A DNA stretch of 64,000 bases, taken from Scybalomonas sp905214925. Lineage in GTDB: Bacteria > Bacillota > Clostridia > Lachnospirales > Lachnospiraceae. The stretch lies in NCBI GenBank assembly GCA_905214925.1, contig CAJMOB010000016.1, positions 11,352-75,351 of the forward strand, read 5' to 3'. Both the position numbers and the translations under genes were made by a program. The notes beneath the pieces were generated by a model. It did no database searches. It was not told the origin of the DNA and worked only from the letters and a program-made list of their open reading frames with translations. This document shows positions 1 to 8,202 of the stretch, one piece after another (position 1 is the stretch's first letter; each line of letters opens with the position of its first letter).

Positions 1-360
1 AAAACGATAAGAGTCTTTTTCTGGAATTGCCTGTTCTGTTTCAAATACATTCTGAATGTTAGCCATCTCAAGAACAAGGTTTGTTTCATCAATATCCATT
101 GGATCTAAAGTAAACTCGATGTCTCTATCGTGTTCTAGTTTTTTCACTTCCCAGTCATTTGTGATTACACCTGAGTTATAAGCACCAGCTCTTGTGTGGT
201 CTTTATAACCAGATACTGTTAAACGTGGAATCTTAATTGTCTGTGCATTAATAAACTTAATGTGTGGATTTGAGAGAGTTAAATCGTGTGACACAAGCTC
301 TCTCTCGTATTTTTGAGCGAGTTCTCTTTCAAACTGCTCTGCATAATCATACATTGCCAT
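1..360 (-). CDS. phage major capsid protein, N-terminal part (cut by window edge)
   Basis: The first 120 codons of a minus-strand gene run off the left edge of the window. The protein starts MAMYDYAEQFERELAQKYE and continues with a stretch of the kind seen in coat proteins of Firmicute siphoviruses (IKIPRLTVSGYKDHTRAG, then a TNDWEVKKLEHDRDIEF segment). It would form the capsid shell. AAAGGAG lies about 8 bases before the ATG. Position immediately after a scaffold gene, in the order terminase, portal, minor capsid, scaffold, coat, supports the call strongly. The family assignment is from memory and gene order; the fold cannot be checked on this fragment. Confidence 0.8.
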   Translation of the reverse strand, partial: MAMYDYAEQFERELAQKYERELVSHDLTLSNPHIKFINAQTIKIPRLTVSGYKDHTRAGAYNSGVITNDWEVKKLEHDRDIEFTLDPMDIDETNLVLEMANIQNVFETEQAIPEKDSYRF

Positions 361-377
361 ATTTTTTAATCTCCTTT

Positions 378-1019
378 TTATTTATTCCCAAAAATCGCCG
401 CAAGTTGAGATTCTTGGGTTGTATTTTGTTGTTGTGTGTTACCATTTGTACCAACTTGCACAAATCCTGTCTGTTGTTGTGCTTGTGGTTTTAACTGCGG
501 AACCGCTTCTAATGTTGCATTTAAAGCGTTTTTGATAGCCTCTGTGTCAACTTGCCCTTCTGCATTAACCGCATTGCTTAAATCGGTCATGCGTAATAAA
601 AACGGTGCTGTTTTAACATCTACACCTAATGCGAGCGCTTGCAACATTGCTTCTTTTTCGATCTGTGCATTCTGTGCTTGTACTTGTGCCTGTGCTAACT
701 GTTGCTGAATCGCATTAATATCTGGTGTCTGCGCTGCTTTCTGTTGTTTAAAAGAAGCGATCGCCTGTTCCATTTCTTCTTTACTAAGCCCTTGCTGTTT
801 AAAATAACCTCTCAATACACTATCCTCTGTTGCCGTCTGTTTGCCAGTAATAATACTGGCTAATTTTTCATAATCAAAAGTTTGTTGTGTATTTGTATTT
901 GAAGGTACTGAATTTCCTGATTGATTATTATTCTGTTGATTCTGCTGTGTCTGCGTACCCGCTGTTCCACCTCCTGCTCCTTCGCCTTCCATCATTGGCA
1001 TAAATCTTCCTAATCTCAT
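378..1019 (-). CDS. phage capsid scaffolding protein
   Basis: A 213-residue, highly charged protein very rich in Gln and Asn. The N-terminal 50 residues are low complexity (Gly/Gln/Asn runs). The centre, roughly residues 85-135, is predicted coiled coil (SFKQQKAAQTPDINAIQQQL and neighbours). The C-terminus is again Gln-rich and ends AAIFGNK. This composition, the length and the position directly before the coat protein gene match phage scaffolding proteins, which guide procapsid assembly and leave before packaging. A good AAGGAGAG site precedes the ATG. The gene is separated from the upstream minor capsid gene by a terminator-like hairpin. No protease domain is visible. Confidence 0.75.
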   Translation of the reverse strand: MRLGRFMPMMEGEGAGGGTAGTQTQQNQQNNNQSGNSVPSNTNTQQTFDYEKLASIITGKQTATEDSVLRGYFKQQGLSKEEMEQAIASFKQQKAAQTPDINAIQQQLAQAQVQAQNAQIEKEAMLQALALGVDVKTAPFLLRMTDLSNAVNAEGQVDTEAIKNALNATLEAVPQLKPQAQQQTGFVQVGTNGNTQQQNTTQESQLAAIFGNK

Positions 1020-1110
1020 GTTATCTCTCCTTTTCTATACAGTTTTTTGTGTGTCTCACTTACAGTTATTTCACCAGTGTCTCTGCGTAGTTTAACGTCT
1101 TCGGACAAAA

Positions 1111-1136
1111 GAAAAAGAGATACCTAAGTACCTCTT
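1111..1136 (-). terminator. hairpin with T-run between minor capsid and scaffold genes
   Basis: On the minus strand AAGAGGTAC pairs with GTATCTCTT (9 bp with one G.U pair) around a 4-base loop, followed by TTTTTC. It sits just after the minor capsid stop codon. It probably causes partial termination, so that scaffold and coat would be expressed at a different level from the terminase/portal genes. Confidence 0.6.
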
Positions 1137-1139
1137 AAT

Positions 1140-2195
1140 CTACTCAATCTCTATACTAACCCATTGTTCTTCTTTTATTTTATAAAATCTTTTGTTGTTG
1201 TTATCTAAAGAATGCTTTGCTAATCGGCTATATTTTTGTTTTTGTCGCTTTGCATATTGTGCCTTTGCTTCTTGTTTATTAGTCTTTTCAACTGCTTTTA
1301 GTTCTTTTTCTGTCCATGTATCATCTGCTGTACTAATACCTGGAAAATAAGTGGTATGACTATCTTTGCAACGTGGATGATAAAGTCCTGCTGCTATTGC
1401 TGTGCTCATTAATGGATATGATCCATCCTCTTTTGTTCCACCACTCCATACATCATCAATTAGAACCTTTCCCACAAAAGGAAGGCACTTAGGACATGGG
1501 TTTCCACGTTTTATCATAATTACAGTAGAAATTCCCCACTTCTGCCTCATAGTGCCCTCTCCTTGCAAGTAGGCTCTTTTATTTGCTGTACGAAGTGCCA
1601 TATCCGCATAATCTTTTATTGTATGCCTTGCTCCATTAGAATATTGAATACAATTTATTCCAGCAGTCAGAAAATCTTTTGTTGCCATATCAACTGCTTG
1701 CTCATAAGTACCAGTTCCTGTATTAGCATAAACCTGTGCCGAAAATATTATTTTTCGATACTGATCATTGGCCATTCTTAAGACTGCGTTTTCTGCCTTT
1801 TTCATATCAGACATAGTTGCTTTTATAAGCTCGTCTAATTTTCGATCGTTGATCTTGAAAAATTCTCCTGTCATAGTAGAATCAGCTGGTTTTAATTTTA
1901 TCCCATCTTTGATCGCCTTTAACAGCTTACTTTCTTGTGCAGTCATACCATTTCTGTTTGCCTGCTTAATCGCTTTTTCCATCTGCTCATTGATAAAGTC
2001 AAACTGCTTAGTAAATTGTTTCTTATTTCGTCGTTTATACTCTTCTAAAGCCTCCAATTGCTTTACTTGCCACATATCCCATTCGTAGCCTTCTTTTGTT
2101 TCTTCGGCCGTATGTCTTCGGAAATTTCTCATCATGGAAGCAATCAGCTCTTCTTCAATATCCGCAAATGCCTCTTGAATATCATAATCATCCAT
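1140..2195 (-). CDS. phage minor capsid protein (Phage_min_cap2 type)
   Basis: A 351-residue protein. The first 150 residues are charged and helical. The second half carries the hallmark segment of the minor capsid protein 2 / head morphogenesis family: a Cys-x-x-Cys knuckle (NPCPKCLPFVGKVL), a Gly/Ser-rich turn (DVWSGGTKEDGSYPL) and a YHPRCKDSHTTYFPG motif whose Cys and two His could bind metal. Such proteins sit at the portal vertex or inside the head and are thought to assist head assembly or DNA ejection. It follows the portal gene and a 74-codon ORF. No ADP-ribosyltransferase or protease fusion is visible. Confidence 0.82.
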   Translation of the reverse strand: MDDYDIQEAFADIEEELIASMMRNFRRHTAEETKEGYEWDMWQVKQLEALEEYKRRNKKQFTKQFDFINEQMEKAIKQANRNGMTAQESKLLKAIKDGIKLKPADSTMTGEFFKINDRKLDELIKATMSDMKKAENAVLRMANDQYRKIIFSAQVYANTGTGTYEQAVDMATKDFLTAGINCIQYSNGARHTIKDYADMALRTANKRAYLQGEGTMRQKWGISTVIMIKRGNPCPKCLPFVGKVLIDDVWSGGTKEDGSYPLMSTAIAAGLYHPRCKDSHTTYFPGISTADDTWTEKELKAVEKTNKQEAKAQYAKRQKQKYSRLAKHSLDNNNKRFYKIKEEQWVSIEIE

Positions 2196-2197
2196 AC

Positions 2198-2422
2198 TTA
2201 ATCACCATTATTGGAATATACTTTGTATCCTTGACGTTTGAAATCCTGTTTCATTTTCTTTAATTGTGTAATCGTATTACACGAATCATTTCGTAATTCT
2301 GCATAACCCTTACGTTCTACTGCGTAAATACCAAAGGAGACCTGTTCTTTTGCAACTTTAAGAAGGTTCTTGTACTCCTGCTGGCCCATCTGATACATTC
2401 GGTTCATTACCTTTACTTTCAT
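2198..2422 (-). CDS. small phage head-region protein overlapping the portal gene
   Basis: A 74-residue protein (MKVKVMNRMYQMGQQEYKNL to VYSNNGD) encoded between portal and minor capsid. Its start overlaps the last 65 bases of the portal gene in another frame. The chosen ATG at 2422 has AAGGAGGT eight bases upstream; the earlier in-frame ATG at 2428 would be too close to that site. I do not recognise the family. It is mixed helix and strand with no membrane segment. The overlap and tight spacing suggest translational coupling with the portal and a role in head assembly, but this is inference. Confidence 0.6.
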   Translation of the reverse strand: MKVKVMNRMYQMGQQEYKNLLKVAKEQVSFGIYAVERKGYAELRNDSCNTITQLKKMKQDFKRQGYKVYSNNGD

Positions 2423-3932
2423 CTCCATTACCTCCTTGCACATTGACATGAAAATTACCAGCACTCATATTGAGCCCTGGTTCTTCTACTTCTGCAATTC
2501 CTTGTTCAGCTTTCAGCCTTGCAACTTCTTCTTTCTTCCATTCGTCGTCTTTACTATCTCCATATAGTTCTTCAACTGATGCTTCTATACTCATAATACC
2601 ACCTGTCTTTGCTTTGCTCACTGTTTCTACTTGACTTTCAAAGCTAGGATTGGCATATTCTCCAAACGGAATGCTCACCTTAACCTCTTCCAAATTCTCA
2701 CGATTTAAAACTTTATAAGCATTAATACAAATACTTACTAATTCTGGAAGACTTTCTTGTAATGCTTCTACAATAGCATTTCTTGTATAAAGAGTAGTTT
2801 TTTCTTTTTCTCTCTGTGCTTCTGCATTATCAAGTTTTTTCACATCAATTCCGAGTGTTGACGGACTAATAATACCTTGCAAACATAGATCTAAAGCTGT
2901 AATGTAAGAAGCCATATAACTATCATGCGGTATTATTGGCTGTTCAGTATCAATCTTATTTTGGGCATTTTCTCCCATATCCGCTTCTACCTTAATAAAT
3001 CGATTATCGAATGGATTTGGACTCATCATCTCTCCTGTATCTAGATTTCTCGGAATAAAACATTCTGGAATATAGGTCTTTGCTCTTCCGCTTCTTAAAG
3101 CATCCATCCATTGACTCCATGCTTCATCAAAAGCATCAAAGGCATCTAGCTTTCCATCATAAATGCTTCCACCTCTACCATCCCACTTAGCACTTTCATA
3201 AACCATCAATGGCATGGCGAGCATTAAACTCTTGTCGAATTCCCAGTCAGTAAGTGTCTTAAACCTTTCAAATGTCTTAATGTCAATCTCTTTATCTCCT
3301 AAATAAACCTCATTTCTTATGTATCCATATCCATAATGTTCATAGATAACATATTGCCTTCCTTTATGATTCACTGGTGTTTTAAATACAATTTCTTGCA
3401 AGTCATCACCATCATAAACAAATTCTACTTTTTCCGCTGGATACCATTGCAAGATTGGATACGGACTTTTTTCTGTATTGATTCTAATCTTAAAAGCACC
3501 ATCTCCCAAGTAAAGTACCTCTTTTATAACCTTTTCCATTTTCTTTCGGAAGCGGTTCTTCTTTTCTATCTCTTTCCATAGTTCTTCTTGCTGCTTATCT
3601 TCGAATTCAAAGTTATTCATATCTGACAGGACAACTGCTGCTAAAACTTTTACAATTAGCCCTGGCAATCCTGTATGTATTTTTCGCATTTCCATTCCTG
3701 GCGTGCTTTTACTTGCCCAAAATTTAAACTTATCGGCATATTCTGTCATACTTCGATAAAGCTGTTCCAATTCATTCCCATCACCTCGGTACCAAATACG
3801 ATTGCGTATGGCATTTAATTCAAAGTCCATTACCTCATTGATCTGTATGTTATAAGGAGCAGAAGGTGTGATATTCAACCAACTTCTAATTCCTCTTTTA
3901 ATTCCTTCACTCATGTTTTTCAATATTCCCAC
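2358..3932 (-). CDS. phage portal protein (SPP1 gp6-like)
   Basis: A 524-residue portal protein forming the dodecameric ring through which DNA is packaged. The N-terminal half has the typical mixed wing and clip region (FRKKMEKVIKEVLYLGDGAF). The middle carries EKTTLYTRNAIVEALQESLP, the long helix seen in SPP1-type portals. The C-terminal 50 residues are Gly/Asn/Pro-rich. Length fits the family (about 450-550). Translation starts at GTG, preceded by AGGAGGT. It lies 12 bases after the terL stop, as expected in a packaging operon. Confidence 0.88.
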   Translation of the reverse strand: MGILKNMSEGIKRGIRSWLNITPSAPYNIQINEVMDFELNAIRNRIWYRGDGNELEQLYRSMTEYADKFKFWASKSTPGMEMRKIHTGLPGLIVKVLAAVVLSDMNNFEFEDKQQEELWKEIEKKNRFRKKMEKVIKEVLYLGDGAFKIRINTEKSPYPILQWYPAEKVEFVYDGDDLQEIVFKTPVNHKGRQYVIYEHYGYGYIRNEVYLGDKEIDIKTFERFKTLTDWEFDKSLMLAMPLMVYESAKWDGRGGSIYDGKLDAFDAFDEAWSQWMDALRSGRAKTYIPECFIPRNLDTGEMMSPNPFDNRFIKVEADMGENAQNKIDTEQPIIPHDSYMASYITALDLCLQGIISPSTLGIDVKKLDNAEAQREKEKTTLYTRNAIVEALQESLPELVSICINAYKVLNRENLEEVKVSIPFGEYANPSFESQVETVSKAKTGGIMSIEASVEELYGDSKDDEWKKEEVARLKAEQGIAEVEEPGLNMSAGNFHVNVQGGNGDESKGNEPNVSDGPAGVQEPS

Positions 3933-3944
3933 CTTTCTAACCTC

Positions 3945-5330
3945 CTAATCTTCTTCAAATCCAATCATATTCCTGTATGGTATCCAGCCGTATTGGCTAG
4001 CGTTAATTGTATGATCGTTCCTGTCTTCCGGTTCATCCTTGTCTTCTAACCAACTATATCTCTCCAATTCCGCCATATGCTCTACGCAAGTATCTACAAC
4101 CATATAACATCCTTGTTGTATCCATCCAAGCTGTAACTTAATACGATCAATAATCTTCACTGCTTTATAGGCATCTACAAAATTATAGATACACCCTTTT
4201 AGACGTTTATATTTTCTAAGTTCTGTAATCGTCGCTTGATCTGCAGAATCAATAAACACATCTCTTGTTAATCCCCATTCCTTTTCATTCTTATCCAAGA
4301 AATCAACAAACTTTTTCGCTGTATCCGATGGCGCAAGAGGTGTATTCAAGTCTGCATTGCTGTAAACTTTCTCATCTACAATAAACAGTCGCCTATCTGT
4401 TGTGATAAGTTGATAAATCATAGCAATCGTATCAGCTGATTTGCTAGAATACGATGTATCAAGTCCGGCTGATAATCTCTTGATTTTGATATTGCCTACT
4501 TTTATTTGATTCTTTAACCATTCCTTTGATACAACATGTTGTTTTCGATCAAAGTTAGGGAAAATAAGCCCTGTTGCTTTTCCCCTAAGACCTTGTATTT
4601 TATTCTTATAGAGCTTTGTTCCTGGTGGTGCAGAACGAATCTTCTTCTGTATTGCCTCTTCTGTAAGACTTAGATTATCTCTAAATGTAAAAAACCAATA
4701 CCGCCAACGTGGTACTGGTTCTTCTTTCAATTCTGCCATTATCTCTTTTGGAACATCTGCTTCATATTTCTTATATGGCCTAGAACGATTAACAAATTCT
4801 TTATAAACTGGAAGATTTGGATCATCAGGATTCAACGTTGCCATAAGATAATCATTACGAGTGGATATTTCCCTTACAAACTCTATGTTTGCAGTGTTTA
4901 CCTCGTCTATATACACGCAACCAAACTGCGAACCCAATACATTTTGCCATTTATCTTTGTTGTCGTACCCTAACACATAAATAACCTTATCTTCAAACTT
5001 AATATGTGGCAGTTTGTTATCTTTATCTCCGTTACCGTAATACTTAGCATTTCTATGCAAATCCAAAATTCCATTATCCTGTTGAATAATATTCTTTTCT
5101 GCCGTTCCCGTCGATTTCGATGCTATAATGTGAAGTTTCTTCTTACTTCTACTGACCATCCTCATGAACTTGACTCCTGCTCCAACGGTTGTTTTCCCTG
5201 ATGCAGTTGTTCCTTCTAAGAAATCAGCGTCAACACCTTCTACCGTATTTATAAAATCGATATATTTCTGTGACAAAGGAAATTGTTTACTCTTCAAGTC
5301 CTTTACCGCCAATCTGACTAATGATTTCAT
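3945..5330 (-). CDS. terL: phage terminase large subunit
   Basis: A 461-residue packaging motor. The N-terminal ATPase domain has a Walker A-like loop at about residues 39-47 (GTTASGKTT) and a Walker B (CVYIDEVN) near residue 125-132. The C-terminal RNase H-like nuclease has acidic positions at GLDTSYSSKSADT and in FIDSADQ, with the late acidic/His stretch DRNDHTINASQYGW. This is the PBSX/Terminase_3 pattern. The ATG overlaps the end of the terS gene by 44 bases, which suggests coupled translation. The protein cuts concatemers and drives DNA into the procapsid through the portal. Confidence 0.92.
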   Translation of the reverse strand: MKSLVRLAVKDLKSKQFPLSQKYIDFINTVEGVDADFLEGTTASGKTTVGAGVKFMRMVSRSKKKLHIIASKSTGTAEKNIIQQDNGILDLHRNAKYYGNGDKDNKLPHIKFEDKVIYVLGYDNKDKWQNVLGSQFGCVYIDEVNTANIEFVREISTRNDYLMATLNPDDPNLPVYKEFVNRSRPYKKYEADVPKEIMAELKEEPVPRWRYWFFTFRDNLSLTEEAIQKKIRSAPPGTKLYKNKIQGLRGKATGLIFPNFDRKQHVVSKEWLKNQIKVGNIKIKRLSAGLDTSYSSKSADTIAMIYQLITTDRRLFIVDEKVYSNADLNTPLAPSDTAKKFVDFLDKNEKEWGLTRDVFIDSADQATITELRKYKRLKGCIYNFVDAYKAVKIIDRIKLQLGWIQQGCYMVVDTCVEHMAELERYSWLEDKDEPEDRNDHTINASQYGWIPYRNMIGFEED

Positions 5331-5784
5331 CCAACTTTTCTGACTTTTCTATAGATACATCGACTTTATCTTTGAACATTCCTAAGTGCTTTCCAAGAAG
5401 TTCTAATGCAGCTTTCTTATCATACATTTTAACTTCCCTTTCTATTCCCCATTCATTCGGCTTTATCTTTACTGATTGAATACATGAAAGATCTTCTTCC
5501 AAAGCACTTGGCTTTATTTGAGCTGTTTTTAGATCAATGACTTTTTCTATATTACTCAAGGCTATTTTAGCCAACTCTAAGATTACTCTTTCTTGATTAA
5601 TTCCTGTTCTCTTAGATCTTTCTGCCATAGCTTTCGCAATAGCATCTGCAATAACAGGTTTTGACAAGTTTTCGCTCCCCATCTGCTGTGCATTATCCGG
5701 CTTATATCCTGCTCGGATAGCCGCCTGAGTGGCATTTAGATCAATTAGATATTCTTCTATAAATCTCTTCTGCTTCTGCGTCAT
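5287..5784 (-). CDS. terS: phage terminase small subunit
   Basis: A 165-residue DNA-recognition subunit of the packaging complex. It opens with the family signature MTQKQKRFIEEYLIDLNATQ followed by AAIRAGYKP, the helix-turn-helix of Terminase_2 proteins. A helical oligomerisation region follows, and the tail is charged (KSEKLDEIISQIGGKGL). I place the start at the ATG at 5784 because AAGGAAG is well spaced from it; a GTG three codons upstream is also possible. It is the first gene of the late operon, directly after a terminator, so a late promoter is expected in 5842-5935. Confidence 0.9.
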   Translation of the reverse strand: MTQKQKRFIEEYLIDLNATQAAIRAGYKPDNAQQMGSENLSKPVIADAIAKAMAERSKRTGINQERVILELAKIALSNIEKVIDLKTAQIKPSALEEDLSCIQSVKIKPNEWGIEREVKMYDKKAALELLGKHLGMFKDKVDVSIEKSEKLDEIISQIGGKGLEE

Positions 5785-5807
5785 CAGGCTCACTTCCTTT
5801 CAAAAAA

Positions 5808-5838
5808 CACAAAAAAGAAGAACCTATCAACTAGGCTC
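5808..5838 (-). terminator. terminator between late regulator and terminase genes
   Basis: On the minus strand GAGCCTA and TAGGTTC form a 7-bp stem with one G.U pair and a GTTGA loop, followed by TTCTTTTTTG. It lies between the start of terS and the end of the late-regulator gene. It would separate early/middle from late transcripts, unless transcription begins between the two genes and reads through. Confidence 0.5.
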
Positions 5839-5841
5839 TCC

Positions 5842-5935
5842 CTTTTTTCTCTCCTTTTTTTCGCAACGATTATTTAGATAGAGGAATTTCTGTATATCAT
5901 ATTAACATATTGTAAGCGAACATTATGAACATTTT
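5842..5935 (-). promoter_or_regulatory. putative phage late promoter region
   Basis: A 94-bp AT-rich non-coding stretch between the late-regulator stop and the terS leader. On the minus strand it contains the partial direct repeat ATGTTCAT / ATGTTCGC and several -10-like hexamers (TATGAT, GATATA), but no good -35. That is what an activator-dependent late promoter would look like, and the adjacent gene encodes the likely activator. This rests on position and composition only. Confidence 0.3.
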
Positions 5936-6388
5936 TTAATTTTCTAAAAATCTAGTAATTCTCATCCTACAACTATCCTCTGTATATGCTACCTTTCTCT
6001 TTGGAAGCATTCGATTCATCTTATGTGCTACTTGTACCCATGTTAAACCATCTACAAAGTATAACCGCGCCATAATCCTCAAATCACTCTTTCCCATTTG
6101 TCCTATATATTCTTCTGCCTGTATTGTTAGCTGCAATAGTTCCTCTTCTCGCATCTCTAACTTCTCTTTATATCTTACTAACAAAGTTCTCTTTTTATAA
6201 TACATAGGTGTTGGATATCCAGTTACCTTTATCGGTCCTATTGTTCCATCTTTCCTTGTGCCTCGTACTGTATCAGATACAACTTCCAAACTTTCTATTT
6301 CTTTTTCAATTTTCTTTATTCTGTTCCTAATATCTTTGATCTCTGCTTTCATTTCAAGGTACTGGAGCAAAACCTTATGCTTGTCCAC
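5936..6388 (-). CDS. phage late transcription regulator (DUF1492/ArpU-like)
   Basis: A 150-residue protein with a coiled-coil N-terminus (EIKDIRNRIKKIEKEIESLE), a central basic loop (GTRKDGTIGPIKVTGYPTP), a second helical region, and a C-terminal sigma-region-4-like helix-turn-helix (RLYFVDGLTWVQVAHKMNR, ending CRMRITRFLEN). This layout is that of DUF1492/ArpU proteins, which in Gram-positive phages activate late genes just upstream of the terminase. It starts at GTG behind GAGGAGG. It is the last gene of the early/middle block, exactly where the late switch should be. Function by analogy. Confidence 0.78.
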   Translation of the reverse strand: MDKHKVLLQYLEMKAEIKDIRNRIKKIEKEIESLEVVSDTVRGTRKDGTIGPIKVTGYPTPMYYKKRTLLVRYKEKLEMREEELLQLTIQAEEYIGQMGKSDLRIMARLYFVDGLTWVQVAHKMNRMLPKRKVAYTEDSCRMRITRFLEN

Positions 6389-6410
6389 CTTTTTCGCCTC
6401 CTCTCATTTT

Positions 6411-6624
6411 ATTACACAAGATAGGCGTTTGCGAAACTCTGAAAGTCGCATAAAATCTAGCTTTTCTGAGCCATAATGTTACTTCTCTCCTCACTAAATT
6501 TCAGATACTTGTTATTCATTCTGTACAAAATTCAAACTAATACATTCAATTGAGTTCTCTTTTTTTATGCAAAATGCAACAAATATCCTTAATGAGTTTC
6601 GCAATTACCTATATTACACAAGAT
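6411..6624. repeat. nested direct and inverted repeat in a 264-bp non-coding gap
   Basis: ATTACACAAGAT occurs exactly at 6411-6422 and 6613-6624, in the same orientation. Just inside these copies lie GCGAAACTC (6431-6439) and its exact reverse complement GAGTTTCGC (6594-6602). The stretch between has no convincing ORF. The arrangement lies in the longest gap among the phage early genes. It could be an origin, a packaging site or a regulatory pair. No array of further copies is present. Confidence 0.55.
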
Positions 6625-6652
6625 TCAATACAAATTCTTCCCCTGCACTTTT

Positions 6653-6925
6653 CTATATCCAAGTTTCAACTAGACAGCTGACATCATTTTTAGCTCTTGG
6701 AAGCCTCACCATTTGCGGAAAATTAAACTTTATCTCTTCTCTAATATGACTCAAATTATTGTTCAATAAAATTACATTTGTTGCTTTATCAGAATCAAAA
6801 ATTCTTGCTACATAACCATCTGGAAAATCTAACGGTCTATCATAAATTGCAATAGCAGGAAATTTCAATCCTGTTAAATTAACTTCTGCAAAACTTTGTA
6901 TTATTTTGTTCTCTATTTTTTCCAT
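6653..6925 (-). CDS. hypothetical phage protein, 90 aa
   Basis: I do not recognise this protein. It is 90 residues, mixed alpha/beta, neither membrane nor signal-bearing, with hydrophobic beta-like segments (LTGLKFPAIAIYD; ATNVILLNNNLSHI). An AAGGAAGAG site precedes its ATG. It lies between a phage lipoprotein gene and the repeat-bearing gap upstream of the late regulator. The sequence looks like a compact globular protein. No motif permits a functional guess. Confidence 0.55.
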   Translation of the reverse strand: MEKIENKIIQSFAEVNLTGLKFPAIAIYDRPLDFPDGYVARIFDSDKATNVILLNNNLSHIREEIKFNFPQMVRLPRAKNDVSCLVETWI

Positions 6926-6962
6926 TTACACTCTTCCTTCCACTCTTTTTCTAATTGCAGTT

Positions 6963-7577
6963 TTAACTAATTAAATTACTATCTATAATCTGATAATTGG
7001 CTCTATGTATATACAAAGATTTTCCATCTATTGAAAACCTTGTTGTTTTAGGTAGATCATCTGGAACTTCTACATACACCTTATTTCCTTGATACACTCC
7101 AATTGGAACGCCTAACTGCGAGCTAATGACTACAACCTTTGATTTTCCAATCATATTTTCATACTGATTAATACTTCGATCTAAGAAGGAAAATCCTGTG
7201 CCATTATTTTTTTTAGAATTAATATCATTGATACTAAAATCTGTGATCATATCTATTCCTTTTTCCGCAAATATAACGGTATCTCCTACCATTAGCATCT
7301 GCTCTCCATCTATTGTTACATCCAGTACACTAGAAGTATATTTTGTATCTGTTTCTGATGAAAAAATATTGCTGCTAGAATCCATTACATCTAAAGAAAT
7401 TCTGTTTCCAGTAACATTTAATTTATTAGAACCATAGCTATCATATACACTTGCAGTAAACTCTGTTCCTTTTATTTTTTCATGAGCCACATTTTTAATA
7501 TTACTTACTGCTTCACACCCAGATATTCCAATGACTCCTATAATCATCATAACCCCTAATAAAACTTTCTTTTTCAT
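6963..7577 (-). CDS. phage-encoded lipoprotein (DUF5052-like)
   Basis: A 204-residue secreted lipoprotein. The signal peptide MKKKVLLGVMMIIGVIGISG is followed by Cys 21, a clear lipobox (GISGC). After Cys come SNIKNVAHEKIKGTEFTASV and a beta-rich domain resembling DUF5052, the small lipoproteins found in Firmicute prophages. It would be lipidated by Lgt (encoded at 58028-58912) and displayed on the outer face of the membrane. A prophage surface lipoprotein may act in superinfection exclusion, but nothing in the sequence proves that. Family match is from recollection of the motif pattern. Confidence 0.6.
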   Translation of the reverse strand: MKKKVLLGVMMIIGVIGISGCEAVSNIKNVAHEKIKGTEFTASVYDSYGSNKLNVTGNRISLDVMDSSSNIFSSETDTKYTSSVLDVTIDGEQMLMVGDTVIFAEKGIDMITDFSINDINSKKNNGTGFSFLDRSINQYENMIGKSKVVVISSQLGVPIGVYQGNKVYVEVPDDLPKTTRFSIDGKSLYIHRANYQIIDSNLIS

Positions 7578-7664
7578 TTTTTATTCCTTTCTGTCTTAAA
7601 TACTAATTCAGTTGACAAATTTATTAAAAATCCGCAAAATAGGTTCATGCTTAAACATATGCTT

Positions 7665-7856
7665 TTATTTTTCCTTTACTGCTCTATACAGTTCTTTTCT
7701 GGCTTCACCACACCAAATTTTCTGTCCATCTTCCGTTAACACTGTTACAACACCATCTCTAAATCTATATCCAGCAAAAATCTTTCCTTTGTGCCACTTT
7801 CCATCATGGAAAATTTCTGCTGGTTGTCCTTCAATATATGGAAATTTATTAAACAT
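7665..7856 (-). CDS. small phage protein, SH3-like pattern
   Basis: A 63-residue protein starting MFNKFPYIEGQPAEIFHDGK, followed by WHKGKIFAGYRFRDGVVTVL. The start at 7856 is chosen because GGAGG lies eight bases upstream; the longer frame has no site. The alternation of short strands with W, G and charged residues suggests an SH3- or KOW-like barrel that could bind nucleic acid or protein. Similar short proteins are common in clostridial phage early regions, without known function. Confidence 0.6.
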   Translation of the reverse strand: MFNKFPYIEGQPAEIFHDGKWHKGKIFAGYRFRDGVVTVLTEDGQKIWCGEARKELYRAVKEK

Positions 7857-7911
7857 TTTCTTTTCCTCCTTTATTTTCAAACTTAATTGCAGTTTTAGTC
7901 ACTAATCTCCT

Positions 7912-8139
7912 TCACTTTAATATTTCATTTTTTACTGTACAGGCCTTTTTATCATATGCTTTAACAAGTACACCGCAATGGAAATTACTTGTTTCATATT
8001 CAATACTTGTACCTATATCATTGTTTCTGCACTCCTTTATAAAACACTCTAACTCTTTAATATCTCCAAATTCTTCTAAAGGAATGCAAGTAATATATGT
8101 TTCCCCCTTTATTTCATTTAGTATCCCTTTAATGTTCAT
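7912..8139 (-). CDS. hypothetical phage protein, 75 aa
   Basis: A 75-residue acidic protein (MNIKGILNEIKGETYITCIP start; YETSNFHCGVLVKAYDKKAC near the end). No signal peptide or membrane segment. Four Cys are present but not in a zinc-finger spacing. It is one of a run of small early genes on the minus strand. The start is not well supported: the upstream region is only weakly purine-rich. Function unknown. Confidence 0.45.
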   Translation of the reverse strand: MNIKGILNEIKGETYITCIPLEEFGDIKELECFIKECRNNDIGTSIEYETSNFHCGVLVKAYDKKACTVKNEILK

Positions 8140-8202
8140 TTTCTTAACCTCATTTCATACTCTAAATACTAATATTGCTCATATTTCTCTAACCCTAATG
8201 AT

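Noticed and set aside
5842..5935. Consensus sigma-A late promoter before terS
   Set aside because: No acceptable -35 at 16-18 bp from any -10-like hexamer; left as a low-confidence activator-dependent region.
6411..6624. Possible CRISPR-like repeats
   Set aside because: Only two direct copies of 12 bp, about 200 bases apart, with no spacer array and no cas genes.
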